Part shown: one piece after another, positions 1-11,385 of the stretch
Layout: the number at the start of each line of letters is the position of its first letter
Numbering within the stretch: position 1 is the stretch's first letter
Assembly (NCBI GenBank): GCA_963693315.1
Contig: OY856187.1
Coordinates: forward strand, 387,044,685-387,108,684
DNA length: 64,000 bases
Direction: 5' to 3'
From: Diogma glabrata
Lineage: Eukaryota > Arthropoda > Insecta > Diptera > Cylindrotomidae
Made by a program: the position numbers and the translations under genes
The notes under the pieces: model-generated
Databases searched by the model: none
Told to the model about the DNA's origin: nothing
Seen by the model: the letters and a program-made list of their open reading frames with translations, nothing else

Positions 1-361
1 TAGCCTTTGATAAGGTATAGTTTGACAACTGAGTAGCAGGCCTGAATATGGTCTGAATAAGCGCTGAATAAGGTCTTTTAGTGCAAACAAAACAGAAAAC
101 GCGCAGAGGAGGATCGGACCGATGAAGAGCAATTTTGGCATGAAAATGATCGCAGTTTAAACAATGTACAAATCAAATTTGGCCAAAATAAATAGCTGTT
201 GACAATAATTAATATTTTTTTCTGCTACTGCTGTCTTTATTGATTTTGATTCGGGAAAAATAAAATAATAATACGAGAGAAAACATTTTCTTTTTGAAAC
301 AATAAGTAGTAAAATGTCGGATAAGACAATATATGATGCGACCACGCGCACTGTGGTTTTA

Positions 362-670
362 TTATTTATTTTGTTTTGCTGCCAATATGAAATATGCATC
401 TGCAACACAGGAAACACCAGGATCATCATTACCGCTGTGCATTTCTAAATCTTCATCACTGTCTACCTCTTGACGTCTATATTGAGTATCCACGATTTGA
501 CACAGAAGCATGTTGTGCTCAGAGGTGGCTTCGGGTACCGTGTATTCTGAAATGCTGCTGCCTAGCTCTGTTTCTGCCTCGAGCGTGTCATTTTGGTGGC
601 CTACTGATGCTTCCAACACCTCCCACCACATATTACACTCTTCTTGATGATCACTACTATCGTCGGACAT
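362..670 (-). CDS. Small acidic protein inside the CACTA-like element, unknown
   Basis: A 102-codon minus-strand frame starts MSDDSSDHQEECNMWWEVLE and is strongly acidic (Asp/Glu/Ser rich), with scattered cysteines and no recognised domain. It lies between two clusters of the element's subterminal repeats and downstream of the transposase on the same strand. It could be a second element-encoded product, as CACTA elements often have, or a terminal exon of the transposase transcript. Non-random composition is the only coding evidence. I do not assign a function. Confidence 0.3.
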   Translation of the reverse strand: MSDDSSDHQEECNMWWEVLEASVGHQNDTLEAETELGSSISEYTVPEATSEHNMLLCQIVDTQYRRQEVDSDEDLEMHSGNDDPGVSCVADAYFILAAKQNK

Positions 671-1224
671 TTTTCAAGTAATTTGTATAAAACGAAGACA
701 AAATATGAAACGAATAAAAATAATTAAGCCAAAAATAAAGATAATAAGACGTAACAACGATGATGACGATAGAACAAAAGAAACGTATATGGCGATGACT
801 AACTAAAATTGGCGTTTATAATTTTTTTATTCAAAAGTTGATTTAGCTGAGTAAGGGCTGAATAAGCCCTTATTTTTTATTCGAAAGAGATAATACACTG
901 ACATAAGCGGCATAAGACCTGAATAAGGTATTATTCAGTCCGATATGTATGCAATAGTGGTATAAATATTTTAGTGACTTCACTAAACTGAAGGTGCACT
1001 AATTTACATTTTATTTTCGAAGGGTCGAATAATTTGCCCTCGACGTTTTCTTTACCAAAATAATCCGATGCGTATATGTTTAATGTAGACGATTGTATCG
1101 GTAAATCAAAAAAGTCTGTCTTACTAGTCACTTCAATGCCGTAGAACAATGGTTTTTTATCGTCTTTGTCGGACGAAATAATATTATGTAAGGAGACAAT
1201 CCAATTATCAGTGGTTAAAAACCA

Positions 1225-3356
1225 TTAATTAGCACTGTCAGTACTAATACTGAAGTCTCCGAAATCGCATTTGGAGTAAAAGTATGGCTCGCCACTTATT
1301 GGCTTGAATTTGCTCGGGATATTCACACCGATGTTCCGCATTGAGAGAATAGTTGATTGTGATGATGATGTCGCCGTGTTGTTTTTTTCCAAGTCATCAA
1401 AATCAATCGTGCTAGCAGCAGCAGTTACTTCGCTCATACGATTGATAACTTGACGTAGGGTGTATCTGCGTCCTCTTATAGAGCGTTTGATATTTCCAAG
1501 CATGTTTTCGTATGGATAGGCGGTGAACGATTGCAGTTCTCCCAGAAATTCAACATCGTCGACCAAATGCACCAAATTGTGAACATAGCTTGTGACATAG
1601 TGTTTGCCGTAGATCTTTTGAAAGCAGGCTACGTAGTGTTTCAGCATTTCTCTCGCTAGTGGCAGTAAATGCGCAAAAGTTGATGATTCACAAATTGTGA
1701 CGGCACTAAACAATGTCAAGAAGTGTTGATAGCCTGCGTAAGGCAAAGCATCCTTCAGTACAACTATGCCAACATACAATAAAAATGAACGACACTCCAA
1801 GCCTTTCCAATGTGCCAAACAGTCTAATCCTCGCATACGGCGATGAATTTCACGCGCGGCAATTTGCACTTTTTTAGCAATTTTGTAGTGCCTGCGATTT
1901 GTTCCGCCGACATTTTTGTTCGAGTTCTGCGGAAAATGCCGTCTCTCCAAGCAAACAATAAGCGTTTCATAACTCCCAAATGCAGTAGATGTAGAGAATT
2001 GCCTACTGGAAATTGTTTAATCATATCTACATCGAGTTGCGTCAAGGGTGTGTTGCGCTTATGGTGATGCTCATATTCTCCGCTTCGGAAGCCTTCATCG
2101 GTACGTTTCGGGTGTTCCGCGTCTACTTTGAAAACTGTTGTTCGACTGAATTCATCGTAGTTGCCAACTATGGTGCACTTTTGACAAGCATGGTGCCCGT
2201 TGAAATTTACGACGCCTACAAAAATGAAATCCACGTTATATATATTATTAAATTAATATACTCAGATGAAGCAACACAATTTCACGATTATTTTGTGCTC
2301 CTTGATTACTACACCGTGTTCCATTAACGATCTTAGGTCGTTCACCATCGGCAAAAGATAACTTTCCAAATTAGTTGCTTTCGCTATGCCATGATACACA
2401 CCAATTACCATTGGCCTCACTTTTGGAAATTCGAATATATTGAATAGAATGGGCCACAATTCATCTCTTGCACTTTTATAGATCGGCAAACCATCCATGT
2501 TAATGTTCAATGAAATGGTTACTGGCTTCGAAACGTTGCAAAGTAAGTTTTCTAAACAATATTGCAAACCATTGTGCCAATAGTATTGATTTTCACCGAT
2601 TTCTTGTATATCTTGAGTGTATCCCGGTGTCTTCAGTAATGTGCGTGCATCTCTCGGCAGCACAGGTTTTTCACAATAATCATTGATAATATTGATAATT
2701 CCTTTGAGTGAATTGTTAGTGATGTTGTTTTCCAATGCCCACTTTACTACATTTTTACGCAGCTCCACTCTTTTTGCAGTTTCTTTGCAAAAAATACTGT
2801 CAGTCTCACCATCATCAGAATTATCTTCATCGTCAGCACTATCTTCTGTGACAAATAATAATTCATCGTGACCAGCAGCAAGATAGTGTTCGTCATCATT
2901 ATTTTCTGATGTTTGTAAATATTCTGAAACATTTATGTTATTATTATTTCGATAAATATAAGTCGATGGGAAAATGTGTTTTATTTTATTACCGGTAGAT
3001 TAACATGAAAATGCTGAATAATTATGTTCATCTGATATGTCGGAATGAATAAATTGAATCGGCGATTGCTGTGCAGAAGTAGATGTATTCAATATTAATG
3101 ATGATGCATTATTATTATCATTTTTTTTTAAATGAAGCTGCTGTTGGTGGATTATTTGTTTGCGGCAAAGAAGTTGCCGACGATGCTCCCAAAATAGATG
3201 TTTTTGGTCGCTATTGAATTTTCATCATTTGCAGCGGAGATGGCGAATACATTATATTGTTAAACTCTCTGCGAATGCTTTTATAATATGCACCTGACTT
3301 TTTAACTTTTTTCCGCGCAGAGGGTGCACATTTTGAAACCTTTTTATTATTCATTT
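1225..3356 (-). pseudogene. CACTA/EnSpm-like transposase, interrupted
   Basis: Reading minus from an ATG at 3356, a basic N-terminus (KKVKKSGAYYKSIRREF) is followed by an acidic linker (~2750-2930). The body then runs 2768-2262, 2234-1824 and 1950-1225. Visible family features are the NMDGLP catalytic-type motif (~2490), the zinc-binding-like HHACQKC (~2190), the FPVGNSLHLLHLG block (~2000) and a C-terminal AYPYENMLG block (~1510). Insects carry many related large transposase-domain proteins. There is a one-base frameshift near 1860, where two reading frames overlap. Stops near 2262 and 2247 precede a good acceptor-like TTTTTGTAG (~2220), so a short intron or a lesion lies there. Stops also interrupt the linker near 3190. 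The product would cut and move the element in the nucleus; this copy looks inactive. Confidence 0.6.
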
Positions 3357-3901
3357 TAACGAATATAATTGAACACACGTAAGATAATTATATTTTAGCA
3401 GCGTGTTAACAACGTCGTAATATATATATGTCAAATAAACAACGCGTCATTATTTTCTACAAAGAATTACGGTATGTATAAGACCTGAAAAAGCAAATTA
3501 TTATTCAGGCATCATCTGTCTCAACTGAGTAAAACCTTTTCAATAGGCCTTATTCAGGTAGAACTGTATACAAGCTGAATAAAATTTTGCTGAACATTAT
3601 TCAGGTTGTTATTCAGCTCTAACCTGTATAAACCCCAATCTGAATACAAGCTGTTTAGTTTACCTTAATACGTCGTTATTCAGGACCTTATGCAGCCAAA
3701 TAAGCTGAATAAGCACATCCTCAATACAAGCTGTTTAATTAACCTTAATACGTCTTTATTCAGTCCCTTATGCAACCAAATAGGCTGTATAACGATTTAA
3801 ACTGAATAAATATTTAAAAAAGGCGTATTTCAGCTGCTAATCAGATTTTATCTGTATAATTCTCATTTCCCCTGAAGTTATTCAGATAAATGTTTATTGG
3901 G

Positions 3902-4357
3902 TTGTCATCAATTCGATCTATCTCTGAACATAACACTTTAAAGGCAAGAATTTTACAGTGCTAATACCAAATTTAAAAAATCGAATTTTCCGAGATTTTC
4001 CACAAGAAACTTGACCCAATATTTTTCCGAGAGATTGCTATTGACTATTGTCATCAATTTGATCTATTTCCAGACATAACACTTTAAAGGCAAGATTTTT
4101 ACAGTGCTAATACAAAATTTAGAAAATCGGATTTTCCGAGATTTCCCACATGAAATTTGACCCAATATTTTCCCTAGAGATAGCTATCGACCATTGTTAT
4201 CAGTTCGATCTCTCTTCAGACATAACACTTTTAAGGCAAGGTTTTTACAGTGCTAATACCAAATTTAGAAAATCGAATTTTCCGAGATTTCTCACATGAA
4301 ACTTGACCCAATATTTTTTCAAGAGATTGATTTTGACTATTGGCATTAATTCGATCT
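3902..4357. repeat. ~147-bp satellite, left block (3 units)
   Basis: The marker ACATAACACTTTAAAGGCAA recurs near 3926, 4073 and 4219, a spacing of 146-147 bp. Each unit carries the same order of phrases: CATCAATTCGATCT, the marker, ACAGTGCTAATAC, AATCGAATTTTCCGAG and a gacccaatattttt tail. The block ends at GATCT (4357), exactly where a LINE poly(T) begins, and continues after the LINE at 8108. Units differ by a few percent, mostly point changes. Confidence 0.85.
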
Positions 4358-4414
4358 TTTTTTTTTTTTTTTTATAGTTCGAACTTATCACTTAGGTTAT
4401 TTACCTCTAATGCT

Positions 4415-6642
4415 TTATGCACGTGTTAGCGATAGGAAAGGAAAGTTTAAAGGGTGGTATTTAGGGATTTGGGAATTTGGGATAGGATTGGAGCGATAGT
4501 GTTGATGTACTGCTGATTTAAAAGCTTGAGGATTGTATGTAGCAGGGAAAACATTTTTTGGTAATCGATTCCACCAGTATACCGAACGTGGAACAAGGGT
4601 GTTATTATAGCTAGATGTTCTCACATATGAGGCCTCCTAGGTATGCTTATGGGAATGCAACGATTGTCTTGTGGCTCGTGACGATTTGCGTAATGGTGGT
4701 ATTAAATCATTAACATCTTTAGAGCATTTACCGTAGTAGTATCTGTAGAATAGTGTAAGAGCTCCAACCACTCTTCTATGATGGAGAGAATCCATACCCG
4801 ATGTTATCATTGGATCATCAATCAGTTTTAAAGCACGTCTGTGGACTCTGTCTACAAAATTTAAAGAGGTTTCTGGTGCTGCAGCCCATATATGGGAGTC
4901 GAATTCGAGGATTGGTCGTATATATGCCTTATAGATCGTAGCAATTTCAGATGGATAGAAAAAGGTTTTACAGCGACGCAGGAAACCAAGTCGTTGGGAT
5001 CCCAATTTTGCAACAGAAAGAATATGATCATGCCATTTTAGTTTGTGATTGATATTAGTACCCAACAGCTTAAGCGTAGGTGAGGTCATTATTGGTTGGC
5101 TGGAAAACGTTGCATTGCAGCTATATAGCGAGGTTTTATGAGACAAAACACACGACTTCGTCTTCGTAGCATTAAATGTCACAAGATTCCGTTTGCCCCA
5201 ATCCAGGATTAATTCAAGATCTACATCCAAGGATTCAACCATATTTCTACCATGAAAATTGGTGGTTTGACTAGATGGCTGTTTTTTAAATGAATAGGAA
5301 TGGAAGATAGTACTGTCGTCGGCAAAGCTTTATATTGGGTTGGTGGTGATGGATAACAAATCGTTGATAAAAATCAGAAAAAGGGTTGGTGATAGAACCG
5401 AACCCTGGGGAACACCGGCTTGGATTGGGAATTTATCCGACATGGCACCATCCAGCACTACTCTGATAGATGTTTGGGATAAAAAATCTTCTAACCAACA
5501 GATCAAGGTCTTACAGACTCCAAATGAAATTAATTTATTGTTAAGGGCCCGATGCCAAACTCTGTCAAACGCCTTGGATATGTCAAGGGAAATAATATGA
5601 GACTCACCAAAGTTATGAATTGTTTTACCCCATTTCTCCGTGAGGACTGCCATGATGTCACCAGTAGACCGTGTTTTACGAAATCCATATTGGCGGTCGT
5701 GGAGAAGATTGTTGTTTTCGAGATATGCCATTAGTTTATAATTAATAATTTTTTCCATAACTTTAGCAAGTATCGAAGTTAATGCAATGGGACGATAGTT
5801 TGATGGGTCAGACTTGTTGCCCTTTTTCGGGACTGGTTGAACATTAGTCAGCTTCCTTGGGTAATTGATGGGTAAAGATCCGAGCTTAAGGACAAATGAA
5901 AAAGACTAATAAGTGGGTAGACCAGGGTATCCGCGCAACGTTTTGATACAATAGGTGGTATAAAGTCCGGACCAGCAGATTTGCTAAGATCTAGATTAAG
6001 CAATGTTGACCGCAAAATTCTTGGACGAAAGTAAATTTTGTTCATTGATGATTGGATAGGTGGAATGTTAGGCGGATTTATACCGGAATCATCGACCACA
6101 GAGTTAGCAGCAAAACTTGCCGCAAATAGATCTGCCTTCGCTTTGATTTCCATTACAGGGTTTCCTTGGTTATCCATCAATGGTGGAATAGAAGATTTGA
6201 TAAAGTTATTGCCAACCTCTCGGATAAAATTCCAATATGACCGGCTGCCTTTTGTAGCGCGTAAAATTTTGCGCTTAGCATTGGAATTGAAAAGAAATTT
6301 AGCTTTATTAAATATTCTATGACAGTTGTTTCTAGCCCTGATATACAGAGATCTGCTGCTGGGAGATTTATCACTCTGGTATTTGTCAAACGCCAACATT
6401 TTGTTGATTTTGGCTATAGAACATTCATCAGAAACCCAGGATTTGGCCCCATTTTTCTTTTTCACAATACTGGTTGGAATAAAAATGTTCATACCCAGTA
6501 GAATAATGAATGTGATCAATGCAGTTGCTTGATTAACATTTTTATTCTGCAGAAACAAACGCCAATCAATTTCGTTGTAAAATTTATTGAGTTTCTGCCA
6601 ATTACATCTATTGTAGTGCCAAACCTTTCGAGGAGCAGACAA
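4415..6642 (-). pseudogene. LINE ORF2 C-terminus: reverse transcriptase, broken
   Basis: The linker and the start of the RT run 6642-5848 (motif LDLSKSAGPDFIPP). The frame shifts near 5855, then continues 5758-5330 with LDISKAFDRVWH and QAGVPQGSVLSPTLF, the palm motifs. A TAA at 5330-5332 lies just one codon before the catalytic FADD box (codons 5326-5315). The same frame then continues through 5242-4637, including a C-terminal RRALKLI and FYRYYYGKC region. After a TAG at 4637 it runs to 4415, ending with the common SVYWWNRLPK motif. At least two stops and two frameshifts make it inactive. The family copies element RNA into DNA at the nicked site. Confidence 0.85.
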
Positions 6643-6665
6643 TTTTGGACTTGGCGCTCGAGAAT

Positions 6666-7373
6666 TTATTTGAAAGTAGACAGAACTACACAGTGGTCTG
6701 ATCTACCAAGAGGAGCATCGACTGAGCAAGTATATTTACCGGAATGTGTTGTCATGAAAAGATCAAGGAGATTATAAGAATGGCTGGCAATATTAGGAAT
6801 ATGGGTTGGCCTATCTACTAGTTGTGTAAGCTGATTAGAATCAGCCAAAAATTTAGCATATTGCCCTTCTAAAGATGTTTTGGTTGAGAAACGTAGCCAA
6901 TCTTTGTGATGGACGTTAAAATCACCGGCTAATATAATTTCTGCACTAGGTGCTGTAATGAAGATGTCGTCGATTGTGTCTGTAAGAGAATTAAATGCTT
7001 CCAGGGTTTGATTATGGTGGTAAGTAGGACTACGGTATAAGTAACACATATAGATGTCGTGTTTATTTACGGCGATTTTGAGCCAGATAAAGCAGAATTC
7101 AGAAATACTACTTATTTCATACTGAAATAGCCTTGTATATTTAACATCATTTCGCACAAATATCATTACACCACGGTGATCATAAAATGCAAATTCCGGA
7201 GAATAATTGTTATAGCTGAATCGTGCATTATCTATATTTGAAACTTGCGTTTCACCTAGCGCAAGTAAATGAGGTTTCTTTTGGTCGAGATGGTATTGGA
7301 TGCTAAGGAAGTTTTTTGAGAGGCCCTGGATGTTGGTAGAATCGATTACAAAGTTGGAGTAAGAAGTGGGCAT
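6666..7373 (-). pseudogene. LINE ORF2 N-terminus: endonuclease domain
   Basis: This is a 235-residue exonuclease-endonuclease-phosphatase domain. The order of motifs fits the family: TNIQGL near the start, a LALGET motif carrying the conserved Glu, YLYRSPTY, AGDFNVHHKDWL and GRSDHCVVL at the C-terminus (the SDH catalytic pair). It would nick target DNA to prime reverse transcription. The frame ends at 6666. The following linker continues in another frame from 6642, so there is a frameshift between the endonuclease and the reverse transcriptase. Confidence 0.85.
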
Positions 7374-7619
7374 TGTATATTAAAATCAATAATGGTTAAG
7401 TTAAAGATTAATAGAGAAAATAATAAAAACCAAAAGGGACAAGATAGAAGAGTAAACACTGCAATAAGCCGCAAAGAAAAGATTGGCATAGGCCATAAAA
7501 ATTTTTGCAGTTCTGAGCGCTTTCACTATCCCACCGGCAATGGTAATAGACAGAAAAGAAAAATCTATTATCATATGTTGATGATTGAAAGGAGTTTATT
7601 AAATCAATTGCTAGTACGT

Positions 7620-8107
7620 TATTTATATTAAATTAGAGATATTAATTTACGCTTAATTGATACAACAGAATTTAAATCAACGAAAATAAAAAGATGGAAA
7701 AACGGGAAAGACTACTTTAATAAGAATCAAGTGAATTTTGTGTTGTTGCATGTGTATATGTATAATAGGAGATGGACAAAAAGGAATCCCGTTACAGTTT
7801 CACTTTTTATAGCATTAATTGATTTTAGGTTTTGTTCGAAATATTATTAAGATTTGCTATTTTAAAACTTTAGATTTAAACTTTACACAAACACACATTT
7901 TTAAATAACACGAAACACTTTTTAGAAACATCACTAAACTATAATATAGTACAACATAAGGTTGTACTCGTCAAGAAATTTAATAAAAATAATACAACAT
8001 AAGGTTGTAACCCGTCAAGAAATAAAATAAACATAAAGCGAAAAATAGATTAAAATTTAAATTTAATACGAACAACCGACAGGTACGGGTGGACAAAAGC
8101 AACTGAC
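7620..8107 (-). other. LINE 5' region without recognisable ORF1
   Basis: This AT-rich stretch upstream of the endonuclease frame holds no protein I recognise. Two copies of a ~40-bp segment sharing ACAACATAAGGTTGTA and CGTCAAGAAAT (about 7948-7990 and 7991-8028) are the only structure. It may be the 5' UTR, or the remnant of a deleted ORF1. Confidence 0.4.
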
Positions 8108-8365
8108 TATCTCCGGACATAACACTTTAAAGTTAAGATTTTTACAGTGCTAATACAATGTTAAGAAAATCGAATTTTCTGAGATTTCCCACATGAAAGA
8201 CCCAATATTTTTCCAAGAGATAGCTATCGACCATTGTCATCAATTCGATCCATCCCCAGACATAACACTTTAAAGGCAAAAATTTCACAATGCTAATACA
8301 AAATTTAGAAAATCGAATTTTCCGAGATTTTCCACATGAAACTTGATCCAATTTTTTTTCCAGAA
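8108..8365. repeat. ~147-bp satellite, right block (about 2 units)
   Basis: This continues the array at 3902-4357. Its markers at about 8116 and 8260 are 144 bp apart. The first unit starts part-way, completing the unit that stops at 4357. The block is followed by unrelated sequence at ~8366. Confidence 0.85.
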
Positions 8366-8390
8366 ATTTCTGATTGTCATCATTCAGTTT

Positions 8391-8525
8391 TTCGGCTGAT
8401 AGTGGGAGTTTTATTTGACTAAAATAATCTAATCTGCATTATCGACTTTCGGCTGGAAACTTTCGGCTGAGATCATAAAAATGAAATCTGTGAAACCGAT
8501 TTTCGGCTGGAAACTTTCGGCTAAC
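8391..8525. repeat. TTTCGGCTG short repeats
   Basis: The nonamer TTTCGGCTG or its TTCGGCT core occurs five times (about 8391, 8448, 8461, 8501, 8515). Twice it is followed by GAAACTTTCGGCT. No function is apparent. Confidence 0.6.
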
Positions 8526-8536
8526 TCTAACAGTAT

Positions 8537-8970
8537 GTCGAAACGTATGGGTGGAACGGTCTGAATTTTGCCCTTTTTTGACAATAACTAAAAAACGGAG
8601 CACTGCAAAATTCTTAAAAAATTGCAACGACTTCTAAACTAGGTGTTCTTTCAAATGACACCTCACTTGCTTGGGTCAAAAATGACTTTTTTTTATTCTC
8701 TCTACCACGGTCCCCTAAACACACAGAATATAATTATTGGAAACTTGCTAAAGTTTTCGTACAAAATTTACCTAATTTCCTAACTCTGTGAATGTTTACA
8801 AATTTTTCTGTCAATCAGTGTCGAAACGTATGAAGGGCGTGGGGGTAACGGTCTGAAAGTCGCCCTTTTTTGACAATAACTAAAAAACTGTGCATCGCAA
8901 AATTCTGAAAAAATCGCTTTGTTTTCTAAATTAGGTGATCTTTCAAATGACACCCCACTTGACCCACTTT
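8537..8970. repeat. Pair of ~150-bp direct repeats
   Basis: Segments at about 8537-8690 and 8820-8970 share an ordered series of phrases: GTCGAAACGTATG, AACGGTCTGAA, CCCTTTTTTGACAATAACTA, GCAAAATTCT and CTTTCAAATGACACC. About 130 bp of unrelated DNA lies between them. These look like two decayed copies of a dispersed repeat. The following 9000-9650 holds nothing I recognise. Confidence 0.7.
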
Positions 8971-9652
8971 AAATAGTGTTTTTACCCCTTCTCATATCCT
9001 CCCCCTTAATAAATCTAATTATAAGTATATGACACTTTTATATATTTTTTATTAAAAACTTATTAATTAATCTATCATTTCAATACATTTGAAACTTTTC
9101 GATCAGTTAGGTTCGGAGTTAATCGAGGTAAGAAAGCACGAAAAAAACGTCATTATTCAAAATTATACAAAAAATGGTGAAGTGTAAAATTCCAAAATAA
9201 ATTTTTATGGCATTATGGAATACTGAAATGAAGCCCTTGCATATGATACCCTACTTGAATTTATAAAAAAATGTATTTTCTCAAAGGTCTCACATCGTAC
9301 CCCTGTAAAGCAAACGAAAACCAATTTCAAATTCATAACATTTATAGTTTACGAGATATTCGATGTAATGTAAAAAAAACTCGTTTAACTTTCACCAATA
9401 GTGTTGCGTATAAAAACGGGAACCGTAAAAATGTTACCATTGCGCGATTGCCCGACAGGGAACTATTATGTTATTACTAAATAAAAACAATTAACTTTTA
9501 TAATTGACATGTTTTGAGCAAATTCCGTAAACGACTAACTAATAAAATATTTATAATATATAGGAAAAATATTACAATTGAATCTGAATATTACAAATAC
9601 ATTGATACATCTATTTATACAGTAAAGCATATGAAATATAATATACATCAGG

Positions 9653-10130
9653 AACTAAACTAAACTAAACTAAACTAAGCTAAGCTAAACTAAACTAAAC
9701 TAAACTAAACTAAACTAAGCTAAACTAAGCTAAACTAAGCTAAACTAAACTAAACTAAACTAAACTTAGCTTAACTTAACTAAACTAAACTAAGCTAAAC
9801 TAAAGTAAACTAAACTAAACTAAACTAAATTAAACTAAACTAAACTAAACTAAACTAAAATAAACTAAACTAAACTAAACTAAACTAAGCTAAACTAAAT
9901 TAAGCTAAACAGAACTAAATTAAACTAAACTAAACTAAACTAAACTAAACTAAACTAAACTAAACTAAACTAAGCTAAGCTAAACTAAACTAAACTTAAC
10001 TAAACTAAACTAAGGTAAACTAAATTAAGCTAAACTGAACTAAATTAAACTAAACTAAACTAAACTAAACTAAACTAAACTAAGCTAAGCTAAACTAAAC
10101 TAAACTAAACTAAACTAAGGTAAACTAAAC
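9653..10130. repeat. CTAAA pentanucleotide array
   Basis: About 95 tandem copies of CTAAA (AACTA phase) form an array, with interspersed CTAAG, CTTAG and TTAAA variants. Variant strings recur at larger spacing: GAACTAAATTAAAC at ~9911 and ~10037, and a CTAAGCTAAGCTAAAC string at ~9969 and ~10081. This indicates segmental amplification of ~110-126-bp blocks. Confidence 0.95.
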
Positions 10131-10478
10131 AAAAAATTTTGATAAAAAGAAATATAACTAAAGAATGACATGTGTGTGATTCGCGTCAAGTGAGCCACAC
10201 TTTGGGATCCATTACCTAGCATATTTTCTGCTAGAACAGAATGGTTAGAATGCACTGTTGCACGAAAGAATCTGCAGTAATTCTCTGGCTTATTTTAATA
10301 AAAGTTTTAATGAACCAACCTTTCCGAACGAGAAATTTTGGAAGGCAAGCACTCCGTCGAAATACCACAGTGATGCATTGGTCCTTTACATACGTTTATT
10401 TCACTGTATGGAAAAGACAGGAATTTTACAAAAAAAAATTATAAAGCTTCTCAAGCGCCGTTCGAGTTGTAGTTAAGA
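10131..10478 (+). other. Unassigned segment between array and LINE
   Basis: Two overlapping plus-strand frames (10241-10444 and 10258-10476) show some non-random composition, for example a KYHSDALVLYIRLFHCMEKTG stretch split across a possible frame change, but match nothing I recognise. It could be a fragment of a transposon protein. The segment is flanked by the CTAAA array and by LINE sequence. Confidence 0.25.
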
Positions 10479-10574
10479 TTAGAATAGCGATTGGGAAACT
10501 AAACTTATAAGATTTATAACACAATATCTTAATCTGTTTGGTTGCATATATTTCTTTTGTTTTTTTTGGGGGGG

Positions 10575-11338
10575 GGGGCCTATATGATTTGGGTTCGTTC
10601 GACTTCTTTCCCGGCTTGGGTATGAATATACTACTCTAGATTCTCTCCATATCTGAGGAATGTACGCAAGACTAAAATTTGCTATAAACAAACGCTCGAG
10701 GTATGGGAGAATTGTAGTTAAACGTTTTGCAGAAAGATCGGGAACATTCCGTAGCCTCCTGGGGATTTGAACGATCCGAACGATTTGATTGCCCAAATCA
10801 TTCTGTTGGGGAAGAATGTTCTGTTAGCTAGTTGGTCTGAAACCTTCCTAGTTTCAGGATCTAACGGACCATAGTTTGGTATATTTTCCTTTTTCGAGCT
10901 CACGCATGTAGAACCCTGTAAGTGTGTCTTTAAAAGTATTTCTAAAGCCTCACTTCAGCTGGTAGAGTAAGTACCAACCAGCCTGCAGATTAAACCCAAA
11001 GGGTGTGTGTAATCAGACGCATGCAATTTTTGGAGTAGAGCTGTAGCTGGTAGACTATGATTGCCATTCCACCAAGCCACATCTATAGTCCTTTTAGACT
11101 TAGGAAAATAGGCAATAGGAAAATTGCGGTGGTAAGCTTTGATGATAAAATCCTGCAAGTGGCTTGCCACATAGTCGAGCTCCATTATGGAGTTGATCCT
11201 CCCACAATCGCCTACATTATCCCAAAGATATACTATAAAGAGATCCCAGTCGGTCTTCCTAAAATGAAGAGTACTCTGCAGTTGGTGTTCTATGTTGTAG
11301 CATATGTATGCGTCGTCCGACATAGAAGCTACATCCAA
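10575..11338 (-). pseudogene. LINE linker and start of RT fragment
   Basis: Residues such as RKTDWDLF and DVAWWNG (11338-10955) are the linker between endonuclease and RT in this type of LINE. The frames at 10903-10718 and 10796-10575 carry the KSFGSFKSPGGYGMFP and ERLFIANFSLAYIPQIWRES blocks. These are the first RT blocks. No palm or FADD box remains. Confidence 0.65.
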
Positions 11339-11385
11339 GACATGACAGTTACTGAAAAAGTTCTCGGTAATGTTGTTGCTCAGAG

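Larger units (their letters stand above)
1..3890 (-). mobile_element. CACTA/EnSpm-like DNA transposon, broken, left end not in window
   Basis: A broken transposase gene lies on the minus strand between clusters of the octamer CTGAATAA / TTATTCAG and close variants. The clusters sit at about 40-80, 840-935 and 3480-3890. Dense short subterminal repeats are characteristic of CACTA/EnSpm elements, where they bind the element's own protein. The right cluster contains an imperfect ~80-bp direct duplication (about 3640-3790). The element stops where a 147-bp satellite begins (~3902), so it probably inserted beside or into that satellite. I could not identify exact terminal inverted repeats, and the left end may lie before position 1. 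Family assignment is inferred from protein resemblance and repeat architecture, not from termini. Confidence 0.55.
4358..8107 (-). mobile_element. Non-LTR retrotransposon (LINE) inserted in the 147-bp satellite
   Basis: A 3.75-kb minus-strand insertion interrupts a satellite unit. Its 3' end is the T-run at 4358-4373 (a poly(A) tail on the minus strand), and its 5' end is near 8107, where the satellite resumes in register. It encodes an apurinic-type endonuclease followed by reverse transcriptase. No ORF1 was recognised. The ~730 bp upstream of the endonuclease start are AT-rich and contain a ~40-bp duplication (~7948-8028, marker ACAACATAAGGTTGTA). No clear target-site duplication beyond 1-3 bp is visible. 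The C-terminal region resembles CR1/Jockey-group elements; clade placement needs a tree. Confidence 0.85.

Noticed and set aside
9653..10130. Telomeric repeat
   Set aside because: The unit is CTAAA/TTTAG with many variants, not the arthropod TTAGG, and it lies inside the window among transposons.
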